This document shows, piece after piece, positions 35,626-45,200 of a stretch of DNA of 64,000 nucleotides. Within the stretch, counting starts at the first letter, position 1. Each line of letters begins with the position of its first letter. The notes beneath the pieces are model-generated. The model worked only from the letters and a program-made list of their open reading frames with translations, was not told the origin of the DNA and did no database searches. Source of the stretch: Litoribaculum gwangyangense (lineage in GTDB: Bacteria > Bacteroidota > Bacteroidia > Flavobacteriales > Flavobacteriaceae). The DNA is taken from assembly GCF_039543505.1 (NCBI RefSeq), contig NZ_BAABJW010000001.1, positions 496,001 through 560,000 of the forward strand. Reading direction: 5' to 3'. A program made the translations under genes and the position numbers.

Positions 35626-36586
35626 CCACGAGATAGAATCAACATCTATTTCAAATAACAACAGATTTATAGAAGCCAATACAAAACAGGTAAGTTTATC
35701 ACATCTTAAACAGGATTGTACAATTCCTGTTTTTGCCAAAGATAACGAAACCACCATACCGCATTTTGAATTCATAGATGCGGTAAGAACCACAGCCCAA
35801 CAATTGTTTCCAGAAGGAACGGTTATGATGCCTAACATAAGAACTAGTCATGTTATTAAAGGACGTATTCCTTCTGCAATAGGTAAACCAGCAAAAGAGC
35901 TATTAGAACATGAAAAGACCATATACTACGAACGTCTTGGGTTCATGTTGGAGATACCTCATGTGCACACATACATCAACAACCAGAAGCTCAACCTCAC
36001 TGTTGGAGGTGTACGGTCTTATTCTGAACAAAACCTGTTCTCAAAAAAGAGCATTGAAAAGTTCAAGGTCTTTATCGGATTCAAGAATATGGTGTGCTGT
36101 AATCTGTGTATTGCAACGGATGGTTTAAAGGATGATTTAAGGGTGAGCAGTGTGGAGGAGCTCCAATCAAAAACGCAAGAGTTGTTTTTAAACTACAAAC
36201 AAGAAGAACATGTTGATGCTATGAGGCAATTACAAGACAATACCATTAACCAGGAGCAGTTTGCCCATTTGGTAGGAAAGATGAAACTTTATCATCATCT
36301 AAGCAAGGAACAAAAGCAAGAATTGTTCGATTTGAAGACTACGGATTCACAAATTAATACAATTATCAAAAACTATGTAGAAGACCAGTATTTCGGTGTG
36401 GATGATAATGGCTACATCAATCTCTGGAATTTGTACAACCTGTTCACAGAGAGCTCTAAAAGCAACTATATCGACAACTTTTTGAGTAGAAATTGCAATA
36501 CCTATGAGTTTGTAAATCATCTTAGTGGGGCACTTAAAAACAATGAGGATAACTATTTCCTGAAAAGGCATGATGTAGCCCACTAA
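35588..36586 (+). CDS. DUF3871 family protein
   Basis: The 332-aa protein matches the DUF3871 family of Bacteroidota mobile elements, which resembles phage DNA-metabolism proteins. Typical stretches are FIDAVRTTAQQLF, NIRTSHVIKGRIPSAI, LTVGGVRSYSEQNLFSKKS and QYFGVDDNGYINLWNLYNLFTE. The middle region KVFIGFKNMVCCNLC carries paired cysteines. It overlaps the ATPase upstream and probably works with it on recombination or replication of the excised island. The biochemical role is unknown. Confidence 0.8.
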   Translation: MELKLPTQQVVSNHEIESTSISNNNRFIEANTKQVSLSHLKQDCTIPVFAKDNETTIPHFEFIDAVRTTAQQLFPEGTVMMPNIRTSHVIKGRIPSAIGKPAKELLEHEKTIYYERLGFMLEIPHVHTYINNQKLNLTVGGVRSYSEQNLFSKKSIEKFKVFIGFKNMVCCNLCIATDGLKDDLRVSSVEELQSKTQELFLNYKQEEHVDAMRQLQDNTINQEQFAHLVGKMKLYHHLSKEQKQELFDLKTTDSQINTIIKNYVEDQYFGVDDNGYINLWNLYNLFTESSKSNYIDNFLSRNCNTYEFVNHLSGALKNNEDNYFLKRHDVAH

Positions 36587-36607
36587 ACATAATTTATTTT
36601 ATTAGAA

Positions 36608-36859
36608 ATGAGCAATAAGGAACTGATCGAGCTTTTGAAATTTTGCTCACCACACATCATTTATGTGGTTAATGGACAAAATAGCATAATAAAGCTACAT
36701 ACACCTCTTAAACTTTTAGTATTACAGGATATTGGAGTTTTATCGAAAAACGAAAAAGTATTCTGTACAAAATTAAAAATCACTAAAAGCGGTAGGATTG
36801 TGTTTTATATAGAAGGTAAAAACTACCACACATACTATTTTGACATTCTAACAAAATAA
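36608..36859 (+). CDS. hypothetical small protein after DUF3871
   Basis: The 83-aa protein is basic and soluble, with alternating beta-like segments (PHIIYVVNGQNSIIKL, GRIVFYIEGKNYHTYYF). It lies 21 bp downstream of DUF3871 in the same direction, as the last gene of that run. No family is recognised. Confidence 0.55.
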   Translation: MSNKELIELLKFCSPHIIYVVNGQNSIIKLHTPLKLLVLQDIGVLSKNEKVFCTKLKITKSGRIVFYIEGKNYHTYYFDILTK

Positions 36860-36981
36860 ATGACAAAGAGCATTATGCTGTATTTTTTGGTTCTATGGAA
36901 ATAGAACATTTTCTGAGACGGTTTTGGCTCTATAATAATAAAACTACTGAGAAAATTAACCTTGAGGACCACTTACATATC

Positions 36982-37059
36982 AAAACCTAACCTTATAATT
37001 TAATTTTTGTTATATCAAAAAACATAAAAAATTATGTATAATTTTTAAAGTTAGGTTTT
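36982..37059. repeat. 10-bp inverted repeat in the convergent gap
   Basis: AAAACCTAAC (36982-36991) and GTTAGGTTTT (37050-37059) are complementary across 58 bp, between the plus-strand 83-aa gene and the minus-strand 117-aa gene. It could act as a bidirectional transcription end. Confidence 0.4.
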
Positions 37060-37106
37060 ATATGTTGGTGGCTTATTGAAACGGTAATTTAAATCTCAAC
37101 TAATAC

Positions 37107-37460
37107 TTATTTCAGATTCGTTTTATTAAACCACATATTTATACAATGATCAACAACAAAACTATTCAAAGTACCACCACTGCACACTCTGAAGATAACC
37201 CAACCTATATCTTCATTTCTTTCAACCAACTCATGTAGTTTTTTTTCATAAACTTCGTAATCCATATCAATTTCATCATCATTCAAGCCAAATAGTAGTC
37301 TTGCATCATCAGAAATAACCTCAAATACACCTTCGTCTTGAACAAAACAAAATTGCATCGCTGGTGACGGGATGAATTCTTCTTCACTCAGTATTTGATG
37401 TCCCGTGGCTGGACAGTAAAGGGGATAACCGTCATGTAAATCTATTTTTACAATTTGCAT
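37107..37460 (-). CDS. hypothetical protein (117 aa)
   Basis: This acidic soluble protein has a CPATG start segment (GYPLYCPATGHQILSEEEF) and ends near CSGGTLNSFVVDHCINMWF. Several hydrophobic strands alternate with acidic helices, as in small immunity-type proteins, but no family is recognised. It is the last gene of the six-gene minus-strand group 37107-40337. Confidence 0.55.
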   Translation of the reverse strand: MQIVKIDLHDGYPLYCPATGHQILSEEEFIPSPAMQFCFVQDEGVFEVISDDARLLFGLNDDEIDMDYEVYEKKLHELVERNEDIGWVIFRVCSGGTLNSFVVDHCINMWFNKTNLK

Positions 37461-37521
37461 TTGATGTTAAATTTATATTTAATTAAATTTTATAGGCATT
37501 GAAAGGTAATAATTATAATAG

Positions 37522-38358
37522 TCAATTAATAATCCATCTTTGAATATCCCTGGCAAGCTCAAAATATTTGTTTTTTGAACCTGCCAATTTTGATCCATAA
37601 ATAGTTTTAAATTCTTGATATACAATAGCCTGTACATCTTCTATAGTTTGATTTTCTTTTAATTGTGAAATAATTATTTCGGCTTCTGACTGATATTGAT
37701 CTTTAATATTAATAATTTTTATTAAACCCATCGGGTCGTGTTTATCAATCATGTCATTGAGTTTCTTTAATTTATTATCATTTTTTTCGATTAGAAAATC
37801 ACTGTCATCATTCAGAGCTTTAAAACTAGCTTCAAGTTCATCAGCTTTTCTTTCCATCCATTCTGATAGGCTTTCTATTTTATTAATACCCAATGCTACT
37901 AGTTGTGTATTTATGTCTTTAATGAATTTTTCATTTGCTTTTTGCTTAATAGAACCTACGATGTGCTCAAAAACACCTTTATTTGAACTTCTAACTTCAA
38001 AACTATCATTCCCTTTTTTAAACAACAAAGAATCTTCAGTTCTACCAATATTAAAATTTATATTTAAAAAAGTGTGGTTGCCAAACCCACCATAATGATA
38101 ATCAAATATAATTGGATACTTATGATTTCTATTAAACAATCCATTAGATTGCCTTTCAATTTTTAACCTTGCTTTTTTATACAGTTCGGCATTGTTATAT
38201 ACATTGGTTTCATAATGTACCGAATCATCATTTTCAATGATATAAATTATAAGCCCTCCTGTGTTGCCCATTGCTCCACCTTCAGCATATTCCACATAAA
38301 TAATGTTGTCCATGATGAACTTATTTAATATTTCTTCTGTTAATTCTTTTCTGTACAT
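37522..38358 (-). CDS. hypothetical protein (278 aa)
   Basis: The N-terminal half (about 1-110) looks beta-rich (NIIYVEYAEGGAMGNTGGLIIYI, FDYHYGGFGNHTFLNI) with several glycines. The C-terminal half is a helical region (about 110-278) with heptad-like segments such as KADELEASFKALNDD. No signal peptide is seen. I do not recognise it. It lies 30 bp downstream of the 66-aa gene. Confidence 0.55.
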   Translation of the reverse strand: MYRKELTEEILNKFIMDNIIYVEYAEGGAMGNTGGLIIYIIENDDSVHYETNVYNNAELYKKARLKIERQSNGLFNRNHKYPIIFDYHYGGFGNHTFLNINFNIGRTEDSLLFKKGNDSFEVRSSNKGVFEHIVGSIKQKANEKFIKDINTQLVALGINKIESLSEWMERKADELEASFKALNDDSDFLIEKNDNKLKKLNDMIDKHDPMGLIKIINIKDQYQSEAEIIISQLKENQTIEDVQAIVYQEFKTIYGSKLAGSKNKYFELARDIQRWIIN

Positions 38359-38387
38359 TTTTATTTTTTAATTAGGTTCTTGCATAT

Positions 38388-38588
38388 CTACCAGTTTGAA
38401 AAATCGGTAAGATTAATTTCTTCACCATCAGTACGTCTTACTATTTTGATAACTCCAAGACCAGTAGGTTGAAATATAAATTCATATTGAAACTCTTGAC
38501 CCCAAACATCTACCGTTTCAAGTTCTGTAAGTTGCTTTTTCCAATTATAGAATTTGTTTAGTTCTTGCTTGTTTAATTTAAACTTCAT
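38388..38588 (-). CDS. small hypothetical protein (66 aa)
   Basis: The 66-aa product has two short beta-like stretches (YEFIFQPTGLGVIKIVRRT) after a basic helix (LNKQELNKFYNWKKQL). It overlaps the preceding 174-aa gene by 1 bp, so translation is coupled. It could be an immunity or partner protein for that exported product, but this is inference only. Confidence 0.5.
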   Translation of the reverse strand: MKFKLNKQELNKFYNWKKQLTELETVDVWGQEFQYEFIFQPTGLGVIKIVRRTDGEEINLTDFSNW

Positions 38589-39112
38589 TAGTCGTTAATT
38601 TTTATTAATTCTTGATATAATTTCTCGAATTCAATTTCCCTTATCTCAATATCATCAGTCCAGGCATAAGAATAGCCTTTTGGTTTGTTTACTCTCATAA
38701 TCTCACAGCAGTCTGAATTATATGGCAACCCTAAATAATGGCTTAATTCTCTAAATAAAGTTGCTTTTAAAATTCCGTAATCTAACAGGCACAACTTGGA
38801 TAATAGAATCAATTTACGTTCTCTGTCAATTTTACCAAGATTAAAACCGGATAGTTCTTGTGGTGTATTAGATTCCGGTTCAATTAAAATCCAACGGATC
38901 TCATCAAGCCTATTTTCCAATTCTATGTCATGTTTTAAGACACTAAATCTATATTCTTCAAAAAACTCAGCCACCAAAGAGTCATTAAGTATAAATCCTT
39001 TAAAAGTTTCATTTTTATTTTTTAGTAAACTTTTTAATATTATCGGTTTAACCTGTGATGATAGGTTTGAATGAAGTAAAAAGCTAAGTATAAAAACTAT
39101 ATAGTATTTCAT
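38588..39112 (-). CDS. exported protein with a degenerate metallopeptidase motif
   Basis: The 174-aa protein has a signal peptide (MKYYIVFILSFLLHSNLSSQ). A segment at residues 120-139 reads FRELSHYLGLPYNSDCCEIM, which aligns with the HExxHxxGxxH zinc motif and Met-turn of metzincin-like peptidases. Arg121 replaces the first His and Tyr131 the third, while Glu122 and His125 remain. It is therefore probably a catalytically dead or altered member. It overlaps the next gene (66 aa) by 1 bp and the upstream 201-aa gene by 4 bp. Confidence 0.6.
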   Translation of the reverse strand: MKYYIVFILSFLLHSNLSSQVKPIILKSLLKNKNETFKGFILNDSLVAEFFEEYRFSVLKHDIELENRLDEIRWILIEPESNTPQELSGFNLGKIDRERKLILLSKLCLLDYGILKATLFRELSHYLGLPYNSDCCEIMRVNKPKGYSYAWTDDIEIREIEFEKLYQELIKIND

Positions 39113-39714
39113 TTGTTAGAGTTTAATTTATTAATGCAATGTCTATATGTTATTAAGGTTTCTGATTTAACAGACTCTATTTTTTTGCCTCTAAAATTTA
39201 AAGCGATTAGGAGCAGCTCAATACTATTCAAATATTCCACATCACCTATAATGAACTTTAGTTCATCAATGTTTAACTTTTCTGCATGAATGCTGTATTC
39301 CTGGGTCATCCCTATTTCTTTTTCAATTAAAAATAAACTACTATTTAAGTTTATTTTTAATAATTTTTTTATCACATTAAACAACGGAAATAACGTTTCT
39401 TGCTCAACTAAGTCTTTTATTTTAAATGTCTGAAGACGTTTTCTTCCTTTTTTTATTTCAATTATATCTCTTCCGTTATGAATTAAACCACCAAATGAAT
39501 TTAAAATATTGATTCTTTTTAAATCTTCAATAGACTGAAACTTTTCTATTTTAAGTAATTTAAAAAACCTAATATCTAAAAGAGCCTCCTCTAGTGGTTG
39601 GTTCAACCTTTTTGCTGTTTCAAAAAAGTGGTCTTCAAAATCTGACTCTATTAGTAAATTATATACTTGAAGTGATTCTCCGTAAAGCCTGATTTTAATA
39701 GTATTGTCATTCAT
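39109..39714 (-). CDS. hypothetical protein (201 aa)
   Basis: The protein is soluble, rich in Leu, Ile, Lys and Glu, and probably all helical after a short beta start (NDNTIKIRLYGESLQVYNLL). No motif is recognised. Its stop overlaps the next gene start by 4 bp, which shows tight coupling in this operon. Confidence 0.55.
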   Translation of the reverse strand: MNDNTIKIRLYGESLQVYNLLIESDFEDHFFETAKRLNQPLEEALLDIRFFKLLKIEKFQSIEDLKRINILNSFGGLIHNGRDIIEIKKGRKRLQTFKIKDLVEQETLFPLFNVIKKLLKINLNSSLFLIEKEIGMTQEYSIHAEKLNIDELKFIIGDVEYLNSIELLLIALNFRGKKIESVKSETLITYRHCINKLNSNK

Positions 39715-39731
39715 TGGTCTTCAACCTAAGC

Positions 39732-40337
39732 CTAAACATGATATGATTTTTCAACTTGAAAAAATAAATCAAGAGACTTTTTATCCTTTATAAAAACATT
39801 TCTCACCGCTCCCTTAATTGGATCTGAGATAATCCCGGCATCATATAGTTCATCAATAATTTGACTTACTTTTTCAAAATCTACACCCAATTCATACATT
39901 AAATTCGATATGGATACTACCTGTTTAACAACAACTATTGTTGCGGCTTTTTTAAATAGGTTACTACGTTGAGAATGGAATGTTTTAGGCCGATCAGCAA
40001 TTATTTGTTCTATTCTGTTGTTTTTAAAGTTATCCGTTTTGAGAACTTCAGCTATTCGCTTTTCTCTTTTCTTCTTTTTATTTACAACTACTTTATAAAT
40101 GAACTTAAAAAAGTCTATAAGTAATATAAGAACTATTGAAATTAAGTTACAAACTAATCCAACAAATAGGCCTATTGCAGCTAAATCAGCCGCCAAATTA
40201 CTTGGTTTATACTTAATTTCGGCAGACTTTACTGATCTTACCCAATGCTCTGCTTCCAAATCATATCTTAACCTAGTGGTAGCAGAATTATCATTAGGCC
40301 TCCATAAATAATTCTGTCTTTGTCCTTGTGTTGGCAT
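39732..40337 (-). CDS. membrane protein with an orphan FtsK-gamma-like winged helix
   Basis: The 201-aa protein has one strong hydrophobic segment (about residues 51-80, LAAIGLFVGLVCNLISIVLILL), then a basic region KKKKREKR. From about residue 127 it reads NLFKKAATIVVVKQVVSISN, then LMYELGVDFEKVSQIIDELY and DAGIISDPIKG. This closely follows the FtsK gamma domain pattern (A-x3-V-x3-SIS-L-x2-x-L-x8-x-IDELxxAGII). No FtsK motor domain is present. It is the first gene of the 37107-40337 group. Confidence 0.6.
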   Translation of the reverse strand: MPTQGQRQNYLWRPNDNSATTRLRYDLEAEHWVRSVKSAEIKYKPSNLAADLAAIGLFVGLVCNLISIVLILLIDFFKFIYKVVVNKKKKREKRIAEVLKTDNFKNNRIEQIIADRPKTFHSQRSNLFKKAATIVVVKQVVSISNLMYELGVDFEKVSQIIDELYDAGIISDPIKGAVRNVFIKDKKSLDLFFQVEKSYHV

Positions 40338-40370
40338 GTATTAAACTTTTAAAATTAAACTGGAATTAAA

Positions 40371-40433
40371 TTTGTGCCCTCCCAAAACTTTTCAGTGTAT
40401 CATAACAACCTTCTTTGAGAGGGCATAACAAAA
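40371..40433. repeat. imperfect GC-rich inverted repeat between operons
   Basis: TTTGTGCCCTCCCAAA (40371-40386) and its near complement at 40414-40433 (TTTGAGAGGGCATAACAAA) form an imperfect stem around a 27-nt loop, between the SF2 ATPase stop and the FtsK-gamma-like gene. There is no T run. Confidence 0.5.
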
Positions 40434-40444
40434 TGCTCTTTCGG

Positions 40445-42208
40445 TTATGCAGCATCAGTATTGACATACATGGAACTATTCTCAACATTAGTTAGCTGAT
40501 TGCGCCATTCTCTTTCTCCGGAACAGATGATTTTAATACCTGTAAACCCTAATGTATTTCTTTCATCATCAACGGGATAATTACTAATTAACAAGCCATA
40601 CTCGTACTGGTTTTTCTTAAAGAAAATGCTGCCAAAATCACTATCCAAGGAACAATCCCAGTTCCGGTAAACACGGTTACTGTTATTGTTATAGCTAGAA
40701 GCAATACGTACAGTAACGCCTTTCTGCTTAAATCTAGTCCCTTTGGTAGAAACATTGTAGAACACCGAATTAAAATAATCTAATAGTCGCTCATAGGCTT
40801 CATCATCAATGAAACCAAGAGCATTTCTACCTTCCTCTGTGATAAGTATATCATAGCTTATTTCTTCAATACTCGTAATTGGAGTAAAAACACCTTCAAC
40901 CTGGTGTCTTTGGAATTTTGTATGAGTACTTAAGCCCCTAACATTATTGTTAAACAATTCATTTCGCCAGGTATCATCTGCAAATATCTCCCAATCCTGC
41001 TCAAATTGAGCATAGTGTTGTAGTAAGCTCAAACTTGCCATAAGTCTGATACTCCTATTATTATGATACCCACAAAATCTACCGGTGATACCTTGTGCAC
41101 CATTAGCAAGTTGTCGGTCTCTGGGCTCTATTCCAAAACGAATCTTTTCTTTCAAAATTCCTAAATCCTTACCAGCTGTAAGAGCCTGAACTACAATTAA
41201 TATAACACGCTGCCCTCTTCTGTTAATAAGGTCTTTAACTTCTTTTAGGCCTTCGTTAATACCAAAATCACAAGCAGAATCCGAACCAATTACGATAACG
41301 GAACACTGCCTTTTGTAATCGTTTCTTAATAATCTTCTGAGTTCTAATGCCCTATTAGTATTAGACTCTCTAATAACTCCTAACCCATTTTCAAAAGTAT
41401 TAAGGTATTCTACATAAGAAACTACGGTTGGATGTAATGAATAAATTACATCCTCTCCACTACCCTGTGATTGTAAAGGTCTAAACCCTTCCGGTAAATC
41501 CTCAATCAAACCATCTGCTAACATTTCTGTAATACCATAATACTCAGGTGGTCTCACACCAACAACAACATCTATATCGGCATCCCCTGAGTATTGGGCA
41601 TCTAAAATGTCATAAGGTGTGGCACTAACAGCTAGCAATCTAATGTCAGGGATACGTCTTCTTAATTCACTAAAAAATGCGATTTGAAAACTAGATTCCT
41701 CACCACAACCATATTGGTCCTCATCACGAATAATCAGTTGAACATCAAAGTCATTAACTACTTTATGAGGATTAGGATGGTTAAAAAAGTCACTCATCTT
41801 CATAACTTTTATTTTTGAAGCATTCATTTCTCCTGTCGAAATATCATAAAATTCCTGGTGAAGTACTCTACAATTCTGATCATATAAATCTGTATCACGC
41901 ATACTGGTTACAAATAGTATAGACTCATAATTATGAATAAAGCCAAGAGCAGGTAACACGTAGTTACATAAAAAGTAAACCGTTCCTGATTTTCCACTTT
42001 GCATAGAGGCTACAAATGCCATGTTTTGATTTCCTTCCTTAATAGAAAGACCAATTCTAAGTGCATTAATAATTTGATTAGGAAAAATTCCAGTGCGTCT
42101 AGAATTATTGAGGGTATCAACAATATTATCCTCTAAAGATTGAGGCGCGTCTAGCTGTTGTAAAAGCGTTTGGATTTCAGAATCCCAAAAATTTTGATAT
42201 GCAGTCAT
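40445..42208 (-). CDS. SF2-like helicase/ATPase with DEDQ motif
   Basis: The 587-aa protein has Walker A at residues 67-74 (ASMQSGKS), a motif II of DEDQ (LIIRDEDQYGCG), motif III SATPY (LLAVSATPYDIL) and motif VI QGITGRFCGYH. The order fits a superfamily 2 ATPase related to Z1-domain proteins, with DEDQ instead of DEAD/DEAH. It lacks an obvious nuclease domain. Its promoter has the same repeated half-sites as those of the methyltransferase-kinase fusion and the DUF2130 gene. It is the last gene of defence block 2, downstream of hsdR. Confidence 0.75.
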   Translation of the reverse strand: MTAYQNFWDSEIQTLLQQLDAPQSLEDNIVDTLNNSRRTGIFPNQIINALRIGLSIKEGNQNMAFVASMQSGKSGTVYFLCNYVLPALGFIHNYESILFVTSMRDTDLYDQNCRVLHQEFYDISTGEMNASKIKVMKMSDFFNHPNPHKVVNDFDVQLIIRDEDQYGCGEESSFQIAFFSELRRRIPDIRLLAVSATPYDILDAQYSGDADIDVVVGVRPPEYYGITEMLADGLIEDLPEGFRPLQSQGSGEDVIYSLHPTVVSYVEYLNTFENGLGVIRESNTNRALELRRLLRNDYKRQCSVIVIGSDSACDFGINEGLKEVKDLINRRGQRVILIVVQALTAGKDLGILKEKIRFGIEPRDRQLANGAQGITGRFCGYHNNRSIRLMASLSLLQHYAQFEQDWEIFADDTWRNELFNNNVRGLSTHTKFQRHQVEGVFTPITSIEEISYDILITEEGRNALGFIDDEAYERLLDYFNSVFYNVSTKGTRFKQKGVTVRIASSYNNNSNRVYRNWDCSLDSDFGSIFFKKNQYEYGLLISNYPVDDERNTLGFTGIKIICSGEREWRNQLTNVENSSMYVNTDAA

Positions 42209-42233
42209 ACTATCAGATTTAAAAGTTACACTG

Positions 42234-42275
42234 CAATATTAGTTAATAATTATGCATAGTAATTGCATAGTAATT
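42234..42275 (-). promoter_or_regulatory. block 2 shared promoter, site C (SF2 ATPase)
   Basis: On the minus strand the 11-bp unit AATTACTATGC is perfectly repeated (42265-42275, 42254-42264), followed by 12 bp and TAATATTG (42241-42234), one base off the TAnnTTTG box. The leader after it (CAGTGTAACTTTTAAAT) is nearly the same as at site B. Confidence 0.7.
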
Positions 42276-42288
42276 TTAAACTCTTCTT

Positions 42289-45200
42289 TTAAGCTACTAC
42301 TGCATTATTATTTATCAAATCAATGATTTTAACAATTTTTGTTACGTCTGCATCATTTTCAAAAACACCTATTAAGCCTTGATCGTTAAGATCTGTAAAA
42401 GGTGGCTCGAATAGCATTGCTTTATCTATTGTGCCATTTTTAGTGAGATAAGACATTATTGTCCTGATAAAAGTGATCTGATCTGCCCTTAAATTTCCTG
42501 TCTGCAAGAATTCTGCAAATGCTTCGTTTACTGTCTGCTCATTTAAGCCTGTTATGCTTCTAATAAAAGCTCCTAATGGTTGTTCGCCATATTGTTTTAC
42601 AAATTCTTCTTTAGTGCCAGCCACACTATCTGTAAACAGTATTTTTTCTAACGCATTAAGCTCATCCTTAGTAATAGCTATATTATTAGAAAGTTTGTGT
42701 ATTGTTAAATGATGTTTGTTTTTACGAATGTAACTTTCTACCCTATCCTTGTATGATTGTAAACTCACATAAGTATTTACCGGTTCCCTAGCGGTAATGT
42801 TTTCTAAATCTATTTCATCCTCGAAATGTGTGTAAACTGGTTCTTGCTTTTCAACTTCAAGATATTTTATTAATTCCCGAAGTGCTACCCTTAATTCTTC
42901 TAACTTTTTAACATTAATAGTGTTCCAGTATTGTTCAGTCTGAATCTCTTTAATTAGTGGCATGTGCACTGCCACCTGTGGTATGTTATCTTTTTTTTGA
43001 AGTGCCGTCGCTGTTCTGAAAATCTTACTCATGTATTTGCCTGTATTACCAGACTCACTCAACAATAGTATTTGATAAATAAGCACCAGCATATCAAATC
43101 GTCTAGCGAGCTCATCATCATCTTTAGTTGCCGGCTGTAAATGCGATAAATGTGTTTTGATTTCCTGCACATCACTTTTAGACAGATTTAGCCATTTGGA
43201 TTTGTTGCTGTGTTCCTTAACGTACCTTAACTGCTTGCGAACTACAAATCTATTTTCATCCAAATTCTTGATACTAGCATGAAGCTCATCCAAATATTTA
43301 TCTCTAATCTCTATTTGCTCTTCTGTCTTATCTGGAATATCTGCAACCAATTGTGTGACCTTCAGTTTGGCTTCAAAGATTTGTTGTAATAGAGGCTTAA
43401 CGTTAGAAGTATTGGCACCATCTGGATACTCATCAAAAAACTCGAAGTTTTGGCAATAATCGAAGATTAAAAATTCCTTTTTATCTTCATTTGGACCAAA
43501 TAGATCAGGACACAATCTAGTACCTCTACCAATCATCTGCCAGAATTTAGAAGCACTTTTTACCAATTTAAAGAACACCAAATTAACTACTCTTGGTGCA
43601 TCCACACCTGTATCCATCATATCAACCGAAACTGCTATTTGAGGATCTTGTTCCTGATAAGGATCGGCAAATTTTTCAAGTAAATCCTGTGCTTTTGTTT
43701 CATAGTTATCGATGATCCTTAAAAACTTACCTCCATATTCCGGATAATTCTTATTAAAGCGTTCTTCAATAAATACTGCATGTTTATGATTCTTAGCAAA
43801 AATGATGGTCTTACCCAGTTTGTCTCCACCACTAACCTTAATACCGTTTTCCATAAGGTGCTCTAGCACTTTATCAACTGTATCTGTATTAAATAGCCAC
43901 TTATTAAGTGCTCCACTGCTAATAGTATCCGGTGCTTCTTCATTTGTGGGATCACCAAACTTTTCTTCATATTCCAGTTTTTCGGCTTCTGATAGCTCAT
44001 GGTATTTAATGCCCTCTCTTTGAAATTTTAAAGGCACACTAATGGCTTTTGGTGGCACTAGAAAACCATCATTCACCGCTTTATCCAATTCATAAGCAAA
44101 TGTTGGATTGTCATCTTCAATACCAAATAACCCATAGGTGTTACGATCAATATCCTTTTTAGGTGTTGCCGTTAATCCTAATAGCATCGCATCAAAATAT
44201 TCAAAAATCGCTCTGTATTTTTGATAGACTGACCGGTGGGCTTCATCAATAATGATCAAATCGAAATGACCTACTCCATAGAAGCGTTGATCGTCTGTTT
44301 TAACTTTGTCTATTTTATTGATGATGGTTGGATATGTTGAAAACACCAGCCTTGTATTATTATCCTCTTTTTCTTTTGTTAAATCTATCGCTGAAAGTTC
44401 TGGCAAATGTTCCCTGAAGGCGTTTTTAGCTTGAGACACTAAAGCATTCCTATCTGCTAGGAATAAAATGCGTTTTGCCCAATTGCATTTGGTAAGCATA
44501 TCTACAATAGCTGTAGCTGTTCTAGTCTTACCAGATCCTGTAGCCATTACTAACAAACTTTCCCTTCTAGCACCTCTCAATTTGCCATCTGGAGTATCTG
44601 TGACTAAGTTTTCTGCTACTCGTTGTATGGATTCCAGTTGATAATCACGCCCTGCAATATTGGTATTAACCTTAAATTTTCTAGGGTCTTTTCTAGTTGT
44701 TCTTCTATCGACCAATAATTGTAGTTCATCTTGCGTGTAAAACCCTTGTATTTCCCTATCGGTGTAAAAAGTATCATCCCAAATAAAGGTTTCAAATCCG
44801 TTAGTGTAGAAAATAACAGGCCTTTGAGCATGCATTTTTTCTAAGCAATCGGCATAGAGTTCTGCTTGATGTCTTCCTTTCCTGGCATCAGCCATGGTTT
44901 TTTTAGCCTCCACCACTGCTAACGGTTTACCATCTTTGCCCCATAGAACGTAATCAACGTATCCTATACCTGATGGATTAGTACTGATTGGCATGCCGGT
45001 TACCTCATATTCTAGATCTCTACCATCTGTTAAGTTTTCCCAACCAGCTTCTTTAAGCAATACATCAATGTAGAGTTTACGAGTAACAGATTCTGGTATT
45101 AAGATTGGTATTGCCTTTTCAGAATCTTTAGCCTTTTCACGCTTTACTCTACGCTCTTTATTAGCTATTTGCTGAGCTTCCAACTGCTTTTTAAGCAACT

